DNA of 64,000 nucleotides from Streptomyces curacoi (lineage in GTDB: Bacteria; Actinomycetota; Actinomycetes; Streptomycetales; Streptomycetaceae). The translations under genes and the position numbers were made by a program. The stretch lies in the NCBI RefSeq assembly GCF_001513975.1, contig NZ_KQ947991.1, positions 379,732 through 443,731 of the forward strand. Reading direction: 5' to 3'. Every line of letters starts with the position of its first letter. The stretch's first letter is position 1. Positions 8,248 through 16,985 of the stretch are shown in pieces. Below the pieces are notes generated by a model. That model worked only from the letters and a program-made list of their open reading frames with translations, had not been told where the DNA came from and ran no database searches.

Positions 8248-9684
8248 TCAGATGATGCCGAAGAGCATTCCCGCCGCGAGGATGATGAGGCAGGTGAGCG
8301 CCGCCCACTTCACCACGAACTTGGTGTGGTCGCCGAACTCCACCTTGGCCATGCCGACCAGGACGTACACGGCCGGGACGAGCGGACTCGACATGTGCAG
8401 CGGCTGCCCGACCAGGGAGGCGCGGGCCATCTCCAGCGGGGAGACGCCGTGCGCCGCGCCGGCCTCGGCGAGGACCGGCAGGACGCCGAAGTAGAAGCCG
8501 TCGTTCGACATGAAGTAGGTGAGCGGAAGGCTCAGCAGACCGGTGACCAGGGCCATGTGCGGGCCCATGCCCTCGGGGATGACGTCCACCATCCACCGGG
8601 CCATGTGGTCGACCATGCCGGTGCCCTGCAGGACGCCGGTGAACACGGCGGCGGCGAAGACCATGCCGGAGACGTTCAGGACGTTGTCGGCGTGGGCGGC
8701 CAGGCGGGCCTTCTGGTCGGGGATGTGCGGGAAGTTCACGGTGAGCGCGAGCGCGGCGCCGAGCAGGAACAGCACCGGGATCGGCAGCCACTCCATGATC
8801 ATGGCGGTGAGCAGGGCGACCGTGAGCAGCGCGTTGAACCAGTACAGCTTGGGACGCAGGGTGGGGCGGTTCGGGTCGAGGACCTGGAAGCGCTCCGCGT
8901 CGCCGTCCTCGTCGTCCTCGGCGTCGGTGCCGGAACCGGAGCCACCGGTGGCCCTGCCCGCGCCCGAGGCACCGGAACCCGGACCGGCGCCGGCGCCGGC
9001 GCCGGCCAGGACCGTCTCGGTCTCCTTCTCCTCGATCTTCTCCTCCACCAGGACCTCGTCCAGCGTCAGCATGCCCAGGCGCTTGCGCTCGCGCAGGCCG
9101 AGGAAGTACGAGAGGACGAAGACGCCCAGCAGACCGACGGCGAGCGCCGGGATCATCGGGACGAAGATGTCGCTGGCGTCGAGCTTGAGCGCGGTGGCGG
9201 CTCGGGCGGTCGGGCCGCCCCACGGCAGGGTGTTCATCACGCCGTTGGCCATCGCGGCGACACCGGTCATCACGACCAGGCTCATCTTCAGGCGCTTGTA
9301 CAGCGGGTACATCGCCGAGACGGTGATCATGAAGGTGGTCGAGCCGTCGCCGTCGAGCGAGACGATCGCGGCGAGGATCGCCGTGCCGACGACGATCCGC
9401 ATCGGGTCGGCCTTGCAGAACTTCAGGATGCCCCGGACGATCGGGTCGAAGAGGCCGACGTCGATCATCACACCGAAGTAGACGATCGCGAACATGAGCA
9501 TCGCCGCGGTGGGGGCGAGGCTGGTGACGCCTTCGATGACGTAGTCACCGAGCTTGGCGCCCTTCCCGACGAAGACGCAGAACAGTGCCGGAATCAGCAC
9601 CAGCGCCGCGATCGGTGACATCTTCTTCATCATGATCAGGACCAGGAAGGTCGCGATCATGGCGAAGCCAAGAATGGTCAGCAT
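8248..9684 (-). CDS. CitMHS-family metal-citrate:H+ symporter
   Basis: This 478-residue polytopic membrane protein of the CitM/CitH family imports citrate complexed to a metal ion. Family hallmarks are the N-terminal LTILGFAMIATFLVLIM, SLDGDGSTTFMITVSAMYPLYKR and GGPTARAATAL. The S. coelicolor homologue SCO1710 (CitSc) is, from memory, an iron-citrate transporter, so iron-citrate uptake is likely here. The central cytoplasmic loop (about residues 220-265) carries a low-complexity Gly/Ala then Asp/Glu stretch. The ATG at 9684 has no strong ribosome site. The upstream region has a direct repeat (9736-9781). An ORF runs into an MFS gene downstream. Confidence 0.92.
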   Translation of the reverse strand: MLTILGFAMIATFLVLIMMKKMSPIAALVLIPALFCVFVGKGAKLGDYVIEGVTSLAPTAAMLMFAIVYFGVMIDVGLFDPIVRGILKFCKADPMRIVVGTAILAAIVSLDGDGSTTFMITVSAMYPLYKRLKMSLVVMTGVAAMANGVMNTLPWGGPTARAATALKLDASDIFVPMIPALAVGLLGVFVLSYFLGLRERKRLGMLTLDEVLVEEKIEEKETETVLAGAGAGAGPGSGASGAGRATGGSGSGTDAEDDEDGDAERFQVLDPNRPTLRPKLYWFNALLTVALLTAMIMEWLPIPVLFLLGAALALTVNFPHIPDQKARLAAHADNVLNVSGMVFAAAVFTGVLQGTGMVDHMARWMVDVIPEGMGPHMALVTGLLSLPLTYFMSNDGFYFGVLPVLAEAGAAHGVSPLEMARASLVGQPLHMSSPLVPAVYVLVGMAKVEFGDHTKFVVKWAALTCLIILAAGMLFGII

Positions 9685-9735
9685 GAGTGGATACCTAACG
9701 TTCGCCCTTGAACGACCCCACCAGGGCCGGCGGTG

Positions 9736-9781
9736 CGTTGACGTTAGGACCCGTCAAGCAGCGTTAACAAGACGTTGACGT
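9736..9781. promoter_or_regulatory. Direct-repeat region upstream of the citrate transporter
   Basis: CGTTGACGT occurs at 9736-9744 and again at 9773-9781, 37 bases apart, between the oxidoreductase stop and the transporter start. Tandem half-sites of this kind often bind response regulators. No such regulator gene is in the window. Confidence 0.4.
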
Positions 9782-9819
9782 GCGAGCAATAAGCGCAAAA
9801 CTCCAGGTCAGAGCTTTGC

Positions 9820-12093
9820 TCAGGTCAGCTGCTGATCATTTTCGGTCGCCGGGGGAGCTTTTCGGCTCATGGGCGCGACCTCGACGGGCACCCCGTTGAG
9901 CACCGCGTTGCCCGACAGCGGGTCGAGCAGACTGCCGTCGAGGAGCTGGTTGACGTTGACGCCGGGGTCGGCGGCGGCGTGGCTGAGGCGGGTGCCGGGG
10001 CGGTCGTGACCCCAGCCGTGCGGCAGGCTCACCACACCGGGGCGCACGCCGTCGGTGACCTCGGCGGGCGCGGTCACCTCTCCCCCGGCGCCCTTGAGGC
10101 GTACGGCCGCCCCGTCCCGTACACCGAGCCGCTTCGCGTCCTCGGGGTGGATGTGCAGGGTGCAGCGGTTGGAGCCGCCGGTGAGGGCGGGCACGTTGTG
10201 CATCCAGCTGTTGTTGGAGCGCAGATGGCGGCGGCCGACGAGGACGAGGCCCTCGGGACGCTCGCGCAGGGCCTGCCGGAGGCGGGGCAGGTCGTCGGCG
10301 ATCGGCTGCGGCAGCAGTTCGACCTTGCCGCTGGCGGTCTTCAGGGGCTGCGGCAGCCGGGACTTGAGCGGCCCGAGGTCGATGCCGTGCGGATGCGCGA
10401 GCAGCTTCTCCAGGGTCAGCCCGTCGGGCCGTACGCCGAAGCCGTCGCCGTAGGGGCCGAGGCGCAGCATCATGTCGAGCCGTCGCTCGGGGCCGTTGTC
10501 GCCGGTGAGCAGGCCGGCCAGTTCGCGCGGATCGCGGCCGTGCACGGGTGAGTGCGGTTCCTTGACCGCCTTGCCGAGGGTCTGGTCGATGACCATCGCG
10601 TCCACGGCGGCCGGATCGGCCCCGTGCATGCCCGTGGCGGCCAGGATCAGCCGGGCGAGGATCTCCGTCTCGGCCATCCTGCCCGGCTCCAGGGGGACCG
10701 CGGGGCGGGTGTAGCGGACCTGGTTGCGCACGGCGAGGGTGTTGAAGGCGAAGTCGTGGTGCGGGCTCTGCGCGGGCGGGGGCGGCGGCAGTACGACGTG
10801 GGCGTGGCGCGAGGTCTCGTTGAGGTACGGGTCGACGCTGACCATGAAGTCGAGCGAGTCGAGGGCCTTGTCGAGCCGGTCGCCGTCGGGGACCGACAGG
10901 ACGGGGTTGGCGGCGACCACGACGAGGGCGCGGATCGGCTCGCCCTCGTCGGTGGCGGTGTCGATCTCCTCGGCGAGCGCGGAGATCGGCAGCTCGCCTT
11001 TCGCCTCGGGGTGTTTGCTCACCCGGGAGTGCCAGCGCCCGAGCGAGAAGCCATGGCCGGGTCCGGCGGGGCGGGGCATCCGGTCGGTGGCCGCCTGCGG
11101 GAAGAGGGCGCCGCCGGGGCGGTCGAGGTTGCCGGTGAGGATGTTGAGGACGTCGACGAGCCAGCTGGCCAGGGTGCCGTGCGGGACGGTGCAGCTTCCG
11201 ATGCGGCCGTAGACGGCGGCGGTGGGGGCGGCGGCGAGTTCGCGGGCGAGGGCGCGGATGACGTCGGGCTCGACGTCACAGGCTTCGGCGACGGAATCAG
11301 GGGTGAAGTCGCCGACGGCCGCGCGGAGTTCATCGACGCCGTCCACCACAGGGGCGAGGCCCTTGAGGTCGACGAGGCCTTCCTCGAACAGCACATACGC
11401 CATCGCCGCGAGGAGCAGGGCATCCGTCCCGGGCCGGACGGCGATGTGCCGGTCGGCGAGTGCGGCGGTGCGGGTGCGGCGCGGGTCGATGACGGTGAGG
11501 GTGCCGCCACGGGCCTTCAGCGCCTTCAGCCGGCCGGGGAAGTCGGGCGCCGTGCACAGACTCCCGTTGGACTCCAGCGGGTTGGCGCCGATGAGGAGCA
11601 GGTGGTCGGTGTGGTCGAGGTCCGGTACGGGGATCGCGCCCGCGTCGCCGTAGAGCAGTCCGCTGGAGACGTGCTTGGGCATCTGGTCGACCGTGGACGC
11701 GGTGAAGAGGCTGCGGGTGCGCAGGCCGGCGATCAGGACCGGCGGGTACAGCGCGCCGGCCATGGTGTGCACGTTGGGGTTGCCGAGGACGATGCCCACG
11801 GAGTTCGGCCCGTACCGCTCGACGACCGGGCGGAGACCGGCGGCGACCGCGTCGAAGGCCTCCTCCCAGGTTGCCTCGCGCAGCTCACCGTCCTTGCGCA
11901 CGAGCGGGGTGCGCAGGCGGTCGGGGTCGCCGTCCACGGCACCGAAGGAGGCGCCCTTCGGGCAGATGAACCCCTGGCTGAACACGTCGTCGCGGTCCCC
12001 TCGGGCGCCGGTGACCCTGGTCCCCTCGATGGTGAGGGTCAGGCCGCAGGTGGCCTCGCACAGGGGGCAGATGCGCAGTGCGGTGCGGGACAC
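9820..12093 (-). CDS. Molybdopterin oxidoreductase of the DMSO-reductase superfamily
   Basis: This 757-residue enzyme is predicted to carry one 4Fe-4S cluster and bis-MGD. The cluster motif CPLCEATCG with the later FICPKG supplies four cysteines. MGD-binding segments include LLLIGANPLESNG, VIDPRRTRTA and, near the end, LHIHPEDAKRLGVRDG. There is no Tat signal, so it is cytoplasmic. The stretch where formate dehydrogenases and nitrate reductases place a Cys or Sec metal ligand reads STVDQMPKHVSSGL, with no Cys. The GTG at 12093 follows GGGAGG. The reaction is unknown; annotation as a formate dehydrogenase or nitrate reductase would be unsafe. A perfect palindrome lies 49 bases upstream. Confidence 0.87.
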   Translation of the reverse strand: MSRTALRICPLCEATCGLTLTIEGTRVTGARGDRDDVFSQGFICPKGASFGAVDGDPDRLRTPLVRKDGELREATWEEAFDAVAAGLRPVVERYGPNSVGIVLGNPNVHTMAGALYPPVLIAGLRTRSLFTASTVDQMPKHVSSGLLYGDAGAIPVPDLDHTDHLLLIGANPLESNGSLCTAPDFPGRLKALKARGGTLTVIDPRRTRTAALADRHIAVRPGTDALLLAAMAYVLFEEGLVDLKGLAPVVDGVDELRAAVGDFTPDSVAEACDVEPDVIRALARELAAAPTAAVYGRIGSCTVPHGTLASWLVDVLNILTGNLDRPGGALFPQAATDRMPRPAGPGHGFSLGRWHSRVSKHPEAKGELPISALAEEIDTATDEGEPIRALVVVAANPVLSVPDGDRLDKALDSLDFMVSVDPYLNETSRHAHVVLPPPPPAQSPHHDFAFNTLAVRNQVRYTRPAVPLEPGRMAETEILARLILAATGMHGADPAAVDAMVIDQTLGKAVKEPHSPVHGRDPRELAGLLTGDNGPERRLDMMLRLGPYGDGFGVRPDGLTLEKLLAHPHGIDLGPLKSRLPQPLKTASGKVELLPQPIADDLPRLRQALRERPEGLVLVGRRHLRSNNSWMHNVPALTGGSNRCTLHIHPEDAKRLGVRDGAAVRLKGAGGEVTAPAEVTDGVRPGVVSLPHGWGHDRPGTRLSHAAADPGVNVNQLLDGSLLDPLSGNAVLNGVPVEVAPMSRKAPPATENDQQLT

Positions 12094-12141
12094 GGGTCCT
12101 CCCGGGGTGGCGGCAGCGGTGACGCGCGGACGTGAGGCCGA

Positions 12142-12159
12142 GCATACCGACCGGTATGC
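12142..12159. promoter_or_regulatory. Perfect operator palindrome before the molybdopterin oxidoreductase
   Basis: GCATACCG, a 2-base spacer (AC), then CGGTATGC: 8-base perfect arms. It lies between the TetR gene stop and the oxidoreductase start. It has the look of TetR-family sites of the ATACCGACCGGTAT type, so the upstream TetR product is the natural candidate to bind it. Confidence 0.65.
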
Positions 12160-12206
12160 ACGGAGGGGAGACCTTTTCCGGGGTGAGGTCGGACATGCGC
12201 GAACCG

Positions 12207-12821
12207 TCAGTCGAGGACCCGCGCCAGGTACGCCCGCAGCATCTCCCGCATCTCCTCGATGATCCGGTCGTCGCCCTGCGGATCCACCCGGAAGGCGAGA
12301 TGGACCAGGGTGTCGGCGGTTTCGACGGCGATCAGGAAGGTGCGGCGCAGATCGTCGTCCGGCTCGTGGCCGAGATAGCCGGAGAGCAGGTCGCTGAGGC
12401 GGTCGGCGACGCGGTGGTTGGGTTCGCTGCGGGTGCCCACGGGGATCTGGTTGCCGAAGTCGACGAGGGAGAAGCCGGGCGCGGTGCGCTTCATGGCGAG
12501 GTACTCGTCGAGCACGGCGTCCAAGGCCGCGCGCCAGCCCCCGTCACCGGCCTCCTTCAGGCGCTCGGCGACCTGTGCGGTGAAGCGTTCGAGGTTGCGC
12601 TGGGCGAGGGCGTCGGCCATCTGGCGCTTGTTGCCGAAGAAGCGGTAGACGGAGCCGATGGGGACGCCGGCACGCTGGGCGACGGCCCGGGTGCTCAGGT
12701 CGTCGTAGCCGACCTCGTCGAGGAGGTCGGCGCACGCGTCGAGGATCCTGGTGAGCCGTTCGGCGCTGCGCCGCTGCACGGGCGCCCGGCGTAGCGATGC
12801 TGGATGGGGCACGGTCTTCAT
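12207..12821 (-). CDS. TetR-family transcriptional regulator
   Basis: This 204-residue repressor has an N-terminal helix-turn-helix (about residues 22-70: ILDACADLLDEVGYDD, STRAVAQRAGVPIGSVYRFFGNKRQM). The all-helical C-terminal domain would bind a ligand. The ATG at 12821 overlaps the upstream lipoprotein stop as ATGA and follows GGAAAGG, so the two are translationally coupled. The palindrome at 12142-12159, just beyond its stop, sits before the molybdopterin oxidoreductase, which it probably controls. The ligand is unknown. Confidence 0.9.
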   Translation of the reverse strand: MKTVPHPASLRRAPVQRRSAERLTRILDACADLLDEVGYDDLSTRAVAQRAGVPIGSVYRFFGNKRQMADALAQRNLERFTAQVAERLKEAGDGGWRAALDAVLDEYLAMKRTAPGFSLVDFGNQIPVGTRSEPNHRVADRLSDLLSGYLGHEPDDDLRRTFLIAVETADTLVHLAFRVDPQGDDRIIEEMREMLRAYLARVLD

Positions 12822-13438
12822 GATGCCTTTCCGGCTCGGTCCGGTGAAGCTCGACCCCCTGTACGGAGCCGGACCCCCGGCGCGCTCAGTGCCGCGGCGG
12901 ACGGCGTCGCCTTCGGCGCCGCGGTCGCCTCCGCCCCCGATGCCGTGATGTCGGCCATGCTCTCCACGGGCTCGCCGTCCACCGCCCACACGGTTCCGTC
13001 GTCGGCGTGGAGACGGACGGTGACCTGGTGGGTACCGCGCGGGACGAGCGCGGCCGGGAGGCGGTGGGCGGGGGTGCGGAGGCGGGTGACGAGACGGCCG
13101 TCCACGAAGAGGTACGCGAGCCCGCGGCCGGCCACCGCCTGCGCCCGCACGCCGGCGGGCGAGAAGCGGAAGTCGCGCACCGTCAGCCGTACGTCCCAGC
13201 TGCCGTCGCCGTCGGGGTCCGGCTGCACCTCGATGCCGACGCCGGGCGCGTCGCCCTCGTCCACCTCGCGGTAGTGCCGCCCGTCGGCGTCGGTGTCGCC
13301 CAGGACCTCGCCCGCCGGGGCGGGCGACGCCGCGTCCTCCTCCTGACCCCGCGCACCACGGGAACCGCAGCCCACGGATCCGGTCAGCAGCAGGACACAG
13401 ACCGCGAGCGCGGTGAGCAGGCTCCGCGTCCACGACAT
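12818..13438 (-). CDS. Putative secreted lipoprotein
   Basis: This 206-residue protein has a basic N-terminus, a hydrophobic core (LLTALAVCVLLLTGSV) and a Cys at the cleavage region (SVGCGS). The lipobox is imperfect because position -3 is Ser rather than Leu. Behind it is an acidic linker, then a beta-rich domain containing VRLTVRDFRFSPAGV and LFVDGRLVTRL. The end is Ala/Arg-rich and low complexity. Its stop overlaps the TetR start by four bases. I do not recognise the domain; it may be a surface sensor or binding protein. Confidence 0.75.
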   Translation of the reverse strand: MSWTRSLLTALAVCVLLLTGSVGCGSRGARGQEEDAASPAPAGEVLGDTDADGRHYREVDEGDAPGVGIEVQPDPDGDGSWDVRLTVRDFRFSPAGVRAQAVAGRGLAYLFVDGRLVTRLRTPAHRLPAALVPRGTHQVTVRLHADDGTVWAVDGEPVESMADITASGAEATAAPKATPSAAALSAPGVRLRTGGRASPDRAGKAS

Positions 13439-13556
13439 GCCGGGAGACTAGAACACCGGTCCGGCAACCGGATCCCCCTGAAGTCTGGTCGGCGTCCGGT
13501 TCTCGTCGTCCCCGCAGAGGAGCTCCGGCCGATCTCTTGCGCCCGGGCAACCGCAA

Positions 13557-13576
13557 TCCTACGGTGAAGCATAGGA
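13557..13576. promoter_or_regulatory. Inverted repeat upstream of hmgA
   Basis: TCCTA and TAGGA flank a 10-base spacer, ending 22 bases before the hmgA start in the divergent 160-base intergenic region. Its position would let a GntR-type protein block transcription. The arms are short, so this is tentative. Confidence 0.35.
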
Positions 13577-13598
13577 ATCAGATCTCAAGGGAGCGATC

Positions 13599-14975
13599 AT
13601 GAGCGATGGGGGTACCTCCCGCGCGGGCGTGTTCGAGCGTGAGGGAGCGCGGAAGACCGCGGAAGGGCTGACCTACCTCTCCGGTTTCGGCAACGAGCAC
13701 AGCTCGGAGGCGGTACCCGGGGCCCTCCCGGAGGGCCGCAACTCACCCCAGCGCGCCCCGCTGGGTCTGTACGCGGAGCAGCTGAGCGGTACGGCGTTCA
13801 CCGAGCCGAGGGCCCACAACCGCCGCTCATGGCTCTACCGCATCCGCCCGTCGGCCGCCCATCCGGCGTTCACCCGCACCGACAACGGCGCGATCCGTAC
13901 GGCCCCCTTCACGGAGTCGGTGCCGGACCCGAACCGGCTGCGCTGGAACCCCCTGCCCGAGCCCGTGCCGGGGACCGACTTCCTCGCCGGCCTGTGGACC
14001 CTGGGCGGCAACGGCGACGCGACCCAGCGCAGCGGCATGGCCGTGCACCTGTATCACGCCAACTCCTCGATGGACCGCGTCTTCAGCGACGCCGACGGCG
14101 AGCTGCTGATCGTGCCGGAGCGCGGCGGTCTGCTGCTGCGCACGGAGTTCGGGCTGCTGCATGTGGAGCCGTCACAGGTGGCGCTGATTCCTCGTGGGGT
14201 GCGCTTCCGTGTGGAGTTGCTGGACACCGCATCCGACGGCGGGCCGAGCCCGACCGCCCGGGGTTATGTGTGCGAGAACTACGGGGCGCCCTTCCACCTC
14301 CCCGACCTCGGCCCCATCGGCGCCAACGGCCTGGCGAACGCCCGCGACTTCCAGGCGCCGGTCGCCGCCTACGAGGACGTCGAGGGCCCGGTGGAGGTGG
14401 TCAACAAGTTCTGCGGCAACCTCTGGACGGCGACGTACGACCACTCACCGCTCGACGTGGTCGCCTGGCACGGCAACCATGTGCCGTACATCTACGATCT
14501 GCGCCGTTTCAATGTGCTCGGCACCATCTCCTACGACCACCCCGACCCGTCGATCTTCACGGTGCTGACGTCCCCGTCGGACACCCCCGGCCTGGCGGGC
14601 GTCGACTTCGTGGTCTTCGCGCCGCGCTGGCTGGTGGGCGAGGACACCTTCCGGCCGCCGTACTTCCACCGGAACGTGATGAGCGAGTACATGGGCCTCA
14701 TCCAGGGCGCCTACGACGCGAAGGCGGAGGGGTTCGTCCCCGGTGGCGGTTCGCTGCACAACATGATGTCGGCGCATGGTCCGGACCGCGAGACGTTCGA
14801 TCGCGCGAGCGCCGCCGAGCTGAAGCCGCAGAAGGTCGACGACGGTCTGGCGTTCATGTTCGAGACCCGCTGGCCGGTGACGCTCACGCCCCAGGCGGCC
14901 CGGGCGGAGCACCTGCAACAGCGCTACGACGACGTCTGGCAGGGGCTCGAACGTCACTTCCGCCCGTTGCACTGA
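13599..14975 (+). CDS. hmgA: Homogentisate 1,2-dioxygenase
   Basis: This Fe(II) ring-cleavage enzyme opens homogentisate to maleylacetoacetate in tyrosine and phenylalanine degradation. At 458 residues it has family length and near-textbook sequence: YLSGFGNEHSSEAVPGALP at the start, then YFHRNVMSEYMG and GGGSLHNMMSAHGPD, which hold the iron-binding His and Glu residues. The ATG at 13599 follows AGGGAG. The extreme N-terminus (SDGGTSRAGVFEREG) is extra compared with the usual family start and is encoded by a degenerate palindromic element. The GntR gene begins 26 bases downstream. The other catabolic genes (maleylacetoacetate isomerase, hpd) are not nearby. Confidence 0.97.
   Translation: MSDGGTSRAGVFEREGARKTAEGLTYLSGFGNEHSSEAVPGALPEGRNSPQRAPLGLYAEQLSGTAFTEPRAHNRRSWLYRIRPSAAHPAFTRTDNGAIRTAPFTESVPDPNRLRWNPLPEPVPGTDFLAGLWTLGGNGDATQRSGMAVHLYHANSSMDRVFSDADGELLIVPERGGLLLRTEFGLLHVEPSQVALIPRGVRFRVELLDTASDGGPSPTARGYVCENYGAPFHLPDLGPIGANGLANARDFQAPVAAYEDVEGPVEVVNKFCGNLWTATYDHSPLDVVAWHGNHVPYIYDLRRFNVLGTISYDHPDPSIFTVLTSPSDTPGLAGVDFVVFAPRWLVGEDTFRPPYFHRNVMSEYMGLIQGAYDAKAEGFVPGGGSLHNMMSAHGPDRETFDRASAAELKPQKVDDGLAFMFETRWPVTLTPQAARAEHLQQRYDDVWQGLERHFRPLH
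13607..13649. repeat. Degenerate palindromic element at the hmgA 5' end, copy C
   Basis: It starts TGGGGGTACCTCCC, includes TGTTCGAGCG, and ends GAGGGAGCG. The head resembles those of copies B and D, and the TGTTCGAGCG core is identical to copy A. It encodes the non-family N-terminal residues of HmgA. It is much more divergent than copies A and B. Confidence 0.45.
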
Positions 14976-15001
14976 ACGATCAGGACAGGTACGGATAGCC
15001 C

Positions 15002-15751
15002 GTGACCTCCTTCGCCCCGGACTCGATCGTCCTGAACCGCAAGCTGCCGCTCTGGTACCAGGTGTCGCAGTCGCTGCGCGCCTCGATACTGGGCCGCCGG
15101 CCGCAGGACCCGCTGCGGCTGCCCACCGAGGAGCAGTTGGCCGGGCACTACGGCGTGAGCGTGCTGACCATGCGGCAGGCGCTGAAGGAGCTGGAGGACG
15201 AGGGCCTGATCACGCGCCACCGCAGACGCGGCACGTTCATCGAGCCGGACGCCCTGCGGGGCGCACCCGTGCGGCTGCTCGGCTCGGTGGACGCGATCGT
15301 GGCCCAGCAGTCCGGCATGGCGACCGAGCTGCTGGACCACGGCAGGGCACCGGTGCCGCCCGAACTCGCCGAGTACTTCCCGGACGTCGACGAGGTGGCG
15401 ACGTACCACCGCCTGCGCAGCGACGAGAAGACGGGCGAGCCGACCAACCACGCCCGCAACTACCTCCGCCCCGAACTGGCCACGCGCATCGACCTGGACG
15501 ATCTGGTCCGCTGGCCGATGACCAAGGTGCTGCGGGACGTCGTCGGGGCGGACATCAGCCGCATCACCGACACGGTCGAGGCCCGCCTGGCCGACCCGGA
15601 GACGGCGAAGCTGCTCGAAGTCCCCTTGCTGAGCCCGATCCTGCACTACACGGGCGTGACCTACGACACCGAGGGGCGGGTGCTGGACGCGGCGGTCATC
15701 CACTACCGGGGCGACCGCTTCTCCTTCACGGTGACCCTGGAAGCCACGTGA
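15002..15751 (+). CDS. GntR/HutC-family regulator
   Basis: This 249-residue DNA-binding protein has an N-terminal winged helix (PLWYQVSQSLRASIL through LPTEEQLAGHYGVSVLTMRQ to GLITRHRRRGTFIEP). The C-terminal half is an UTRA-type ligand pocket, ending in YRGDRFSFTVTLEAT. The GTG at 15002 is 26 bases after hmgA, so the two are probably co-transcribed. That placement suggests control of hmgA by homogentisate or a related aromatic acid. This is inferred from neighbourhood only. Confidence 0.88.
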   Translation: MTSFAPDSIVLNRKLPLWYQVSQSLRASILGRRPQDPLRLPTEEQLAGHYGVSVLTMRQALKELEDEGLITRHRRRGTFIEPDALRGAPVRLLGSVDAIVAQQSGMATELLDHGRAPVPPELAEYFPDVDEVATYHRLRSDEKTGEPTNHARNYLRPELATRIDLDDLVRWPMTKVLRDVVGADISRITDTVEARLADPETAKLLEVPLLSPILHYTGVTYDTEGRVLDAAVIHYRGDRFSFTVTLEAT

Positions 15752-15842
15752 GCGCCCCGCCGGAAGCGCGGTGACGAACCTCGGTCCGGGGGGCTCGTCA
15801 CGCGGTTCCCCGCGCCCCTCGGGCCGCTCGACACGTCGTACG

Positions 15843-16985
15843 ATGCCGAGCGTGACGCACGACGACGCTCCGCTGCTGGCGGACCTCATGCCGTGGTCCG
15901 TCGCACCGCCGCGGCTCGGCCGGGGGTGGCCGACGGGCCCCGACGCCGCGTCCCTGAAGGCCCGCTGGGACGCCTTCGTGAAGGCCGAGGGCCCGGCCCG
16001 GGAGGCGCTGCTGGAGCCGACGCGCTCCCGCACGCTGCACTCGGCGGTCGGCCAGCTGCCCGGCCAGTCCACCGGCACGGAGAAACTGGTCCGCGCCTCG
16101 GGCCCCTGCCCCGAGCCGGTACGCGTCCTGCGCGCCCCCTTCGACGAACAGTGGCTGATCCCCGACCACCGCCTGATCGACGCCGCCCGCCCGGAGTTGT
16201 GGCGGGTGGCGGACGAGCACCAGGTCTTCGTCCTGGAGTCGCCCGAGTCCCCCCTGCTGGCGACCTCCCTGCTCCCGCTGGTCCGCCCGGGCCGTGTCCG
16301 CCCGCTGTACCGCCGCCCGGGAGGCACGGAACCCAACCTGGCGCCGGGCCTCCTGGAGCACCTCCGGGACCGGCTCGGCGGACCGGTCGAGCCGCTGGAC
16401 GTCCTCGCCTGGACGCTGGCGGCCGTACGCCCGGACCTCACCGTCCCGCTCACCGGCGACCCCGGACTCTGGTCCCGTGGCGTGGAGTCGGGCCACCGCG
16501 CCCTGTGGCTGATGCGCCGCAACGGCGACCGTCCGAAGCTGCCCGGTGGCCGCCGCCCATATGTCCGCGCGCCGCTCCCCTCCCGTCCGCTCACCCTGGA
16601 CTACGACCGTGACGAGGAGGCCCTGCTGCTGGACGAGGGCCGCATCTCCCCGGTCCCGCCTCAGGCCTGGGACTTCGAGGTGGCCGGCGTGCGGGTCCTG
16701 GAACAGTGGTTCACCGCCCGCGTCACGGAGCCGGAGCCGGGCACCCTCGCGGCGATCCGCCCGGCGACCTGGCCGCAGGCGTGGACGTCCGAGCTGCTGG
16801 AACTGATCACCGTCCTGGCCCTGCTGGCGGAACTGCCGCCTCTGCACGACGAGTTGACTTCCACGATCACGGCAACCGACCTCCGCACGGCCGAAGTCCT
16901 GCCGGTGCCGGAGTCGGCCCGCCGGCCGGCGTCGGTGCTGGACGGGCAGGAGGAAGGGCCGGAGGGGCAGCTCGCGCTGATCTAA
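15843..16985 (+). CDS. Stand-alone type ISP (LlaBIII-like) specificity-domain protein
   Basis: This 380-residue soluble protein begins MPSVTHDDAPLLADLMPWSV. I recognise it from memory as a family annotated in Streptomyces as type ISP restriction-modification C-terminal specificity domain. Conserved-looking stretches are RTLHSAVGQLPGQ, APFDEQWLIPDHRLIDAARPELW and LYRRPGGTEPNL. No nuclease, helicase or methyltransferase motif is present in it or beside it, so it cannot restrict DNA alone. The start is uncertain: the ATG at 15843 lacks a clear ribosome site. Its stop overlaps the convergent TetR stop by three to four bases. Confidence 0.65.
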   Translation: MPSVTHDDAPLLADLMPWSVAPPRLGRGWPTGPDAASLKARWDAFVKAEGPAREALLEPTRSRTLHSAVGQLPGQSTGTEKLVRASGPCPEPVRVLRAPFDEQWLIPDHRLIDAARPELWRVADEHQVFVLESPESPLLATSLLPLVRPGRVRPLYRRPGGTEPNLAPGLLEHLRDRLGGPVEPLDVLAWTLAAVRPDLTVPLTGDPGLWSRGVESGHRALWLMRRNGDRPKLPGGRRPYVRAPLPSRPLTLDYDRDEEALLLDEGRISPVPPQAWDFEVAGVRVLEQWFTARVTEPEPGTLAAIRPATWPQAWTSELLELITVLALLAELPPLHDELTSTITATDLRTAEVLPVPESARRPASVLDGQEEGPEGQLALI

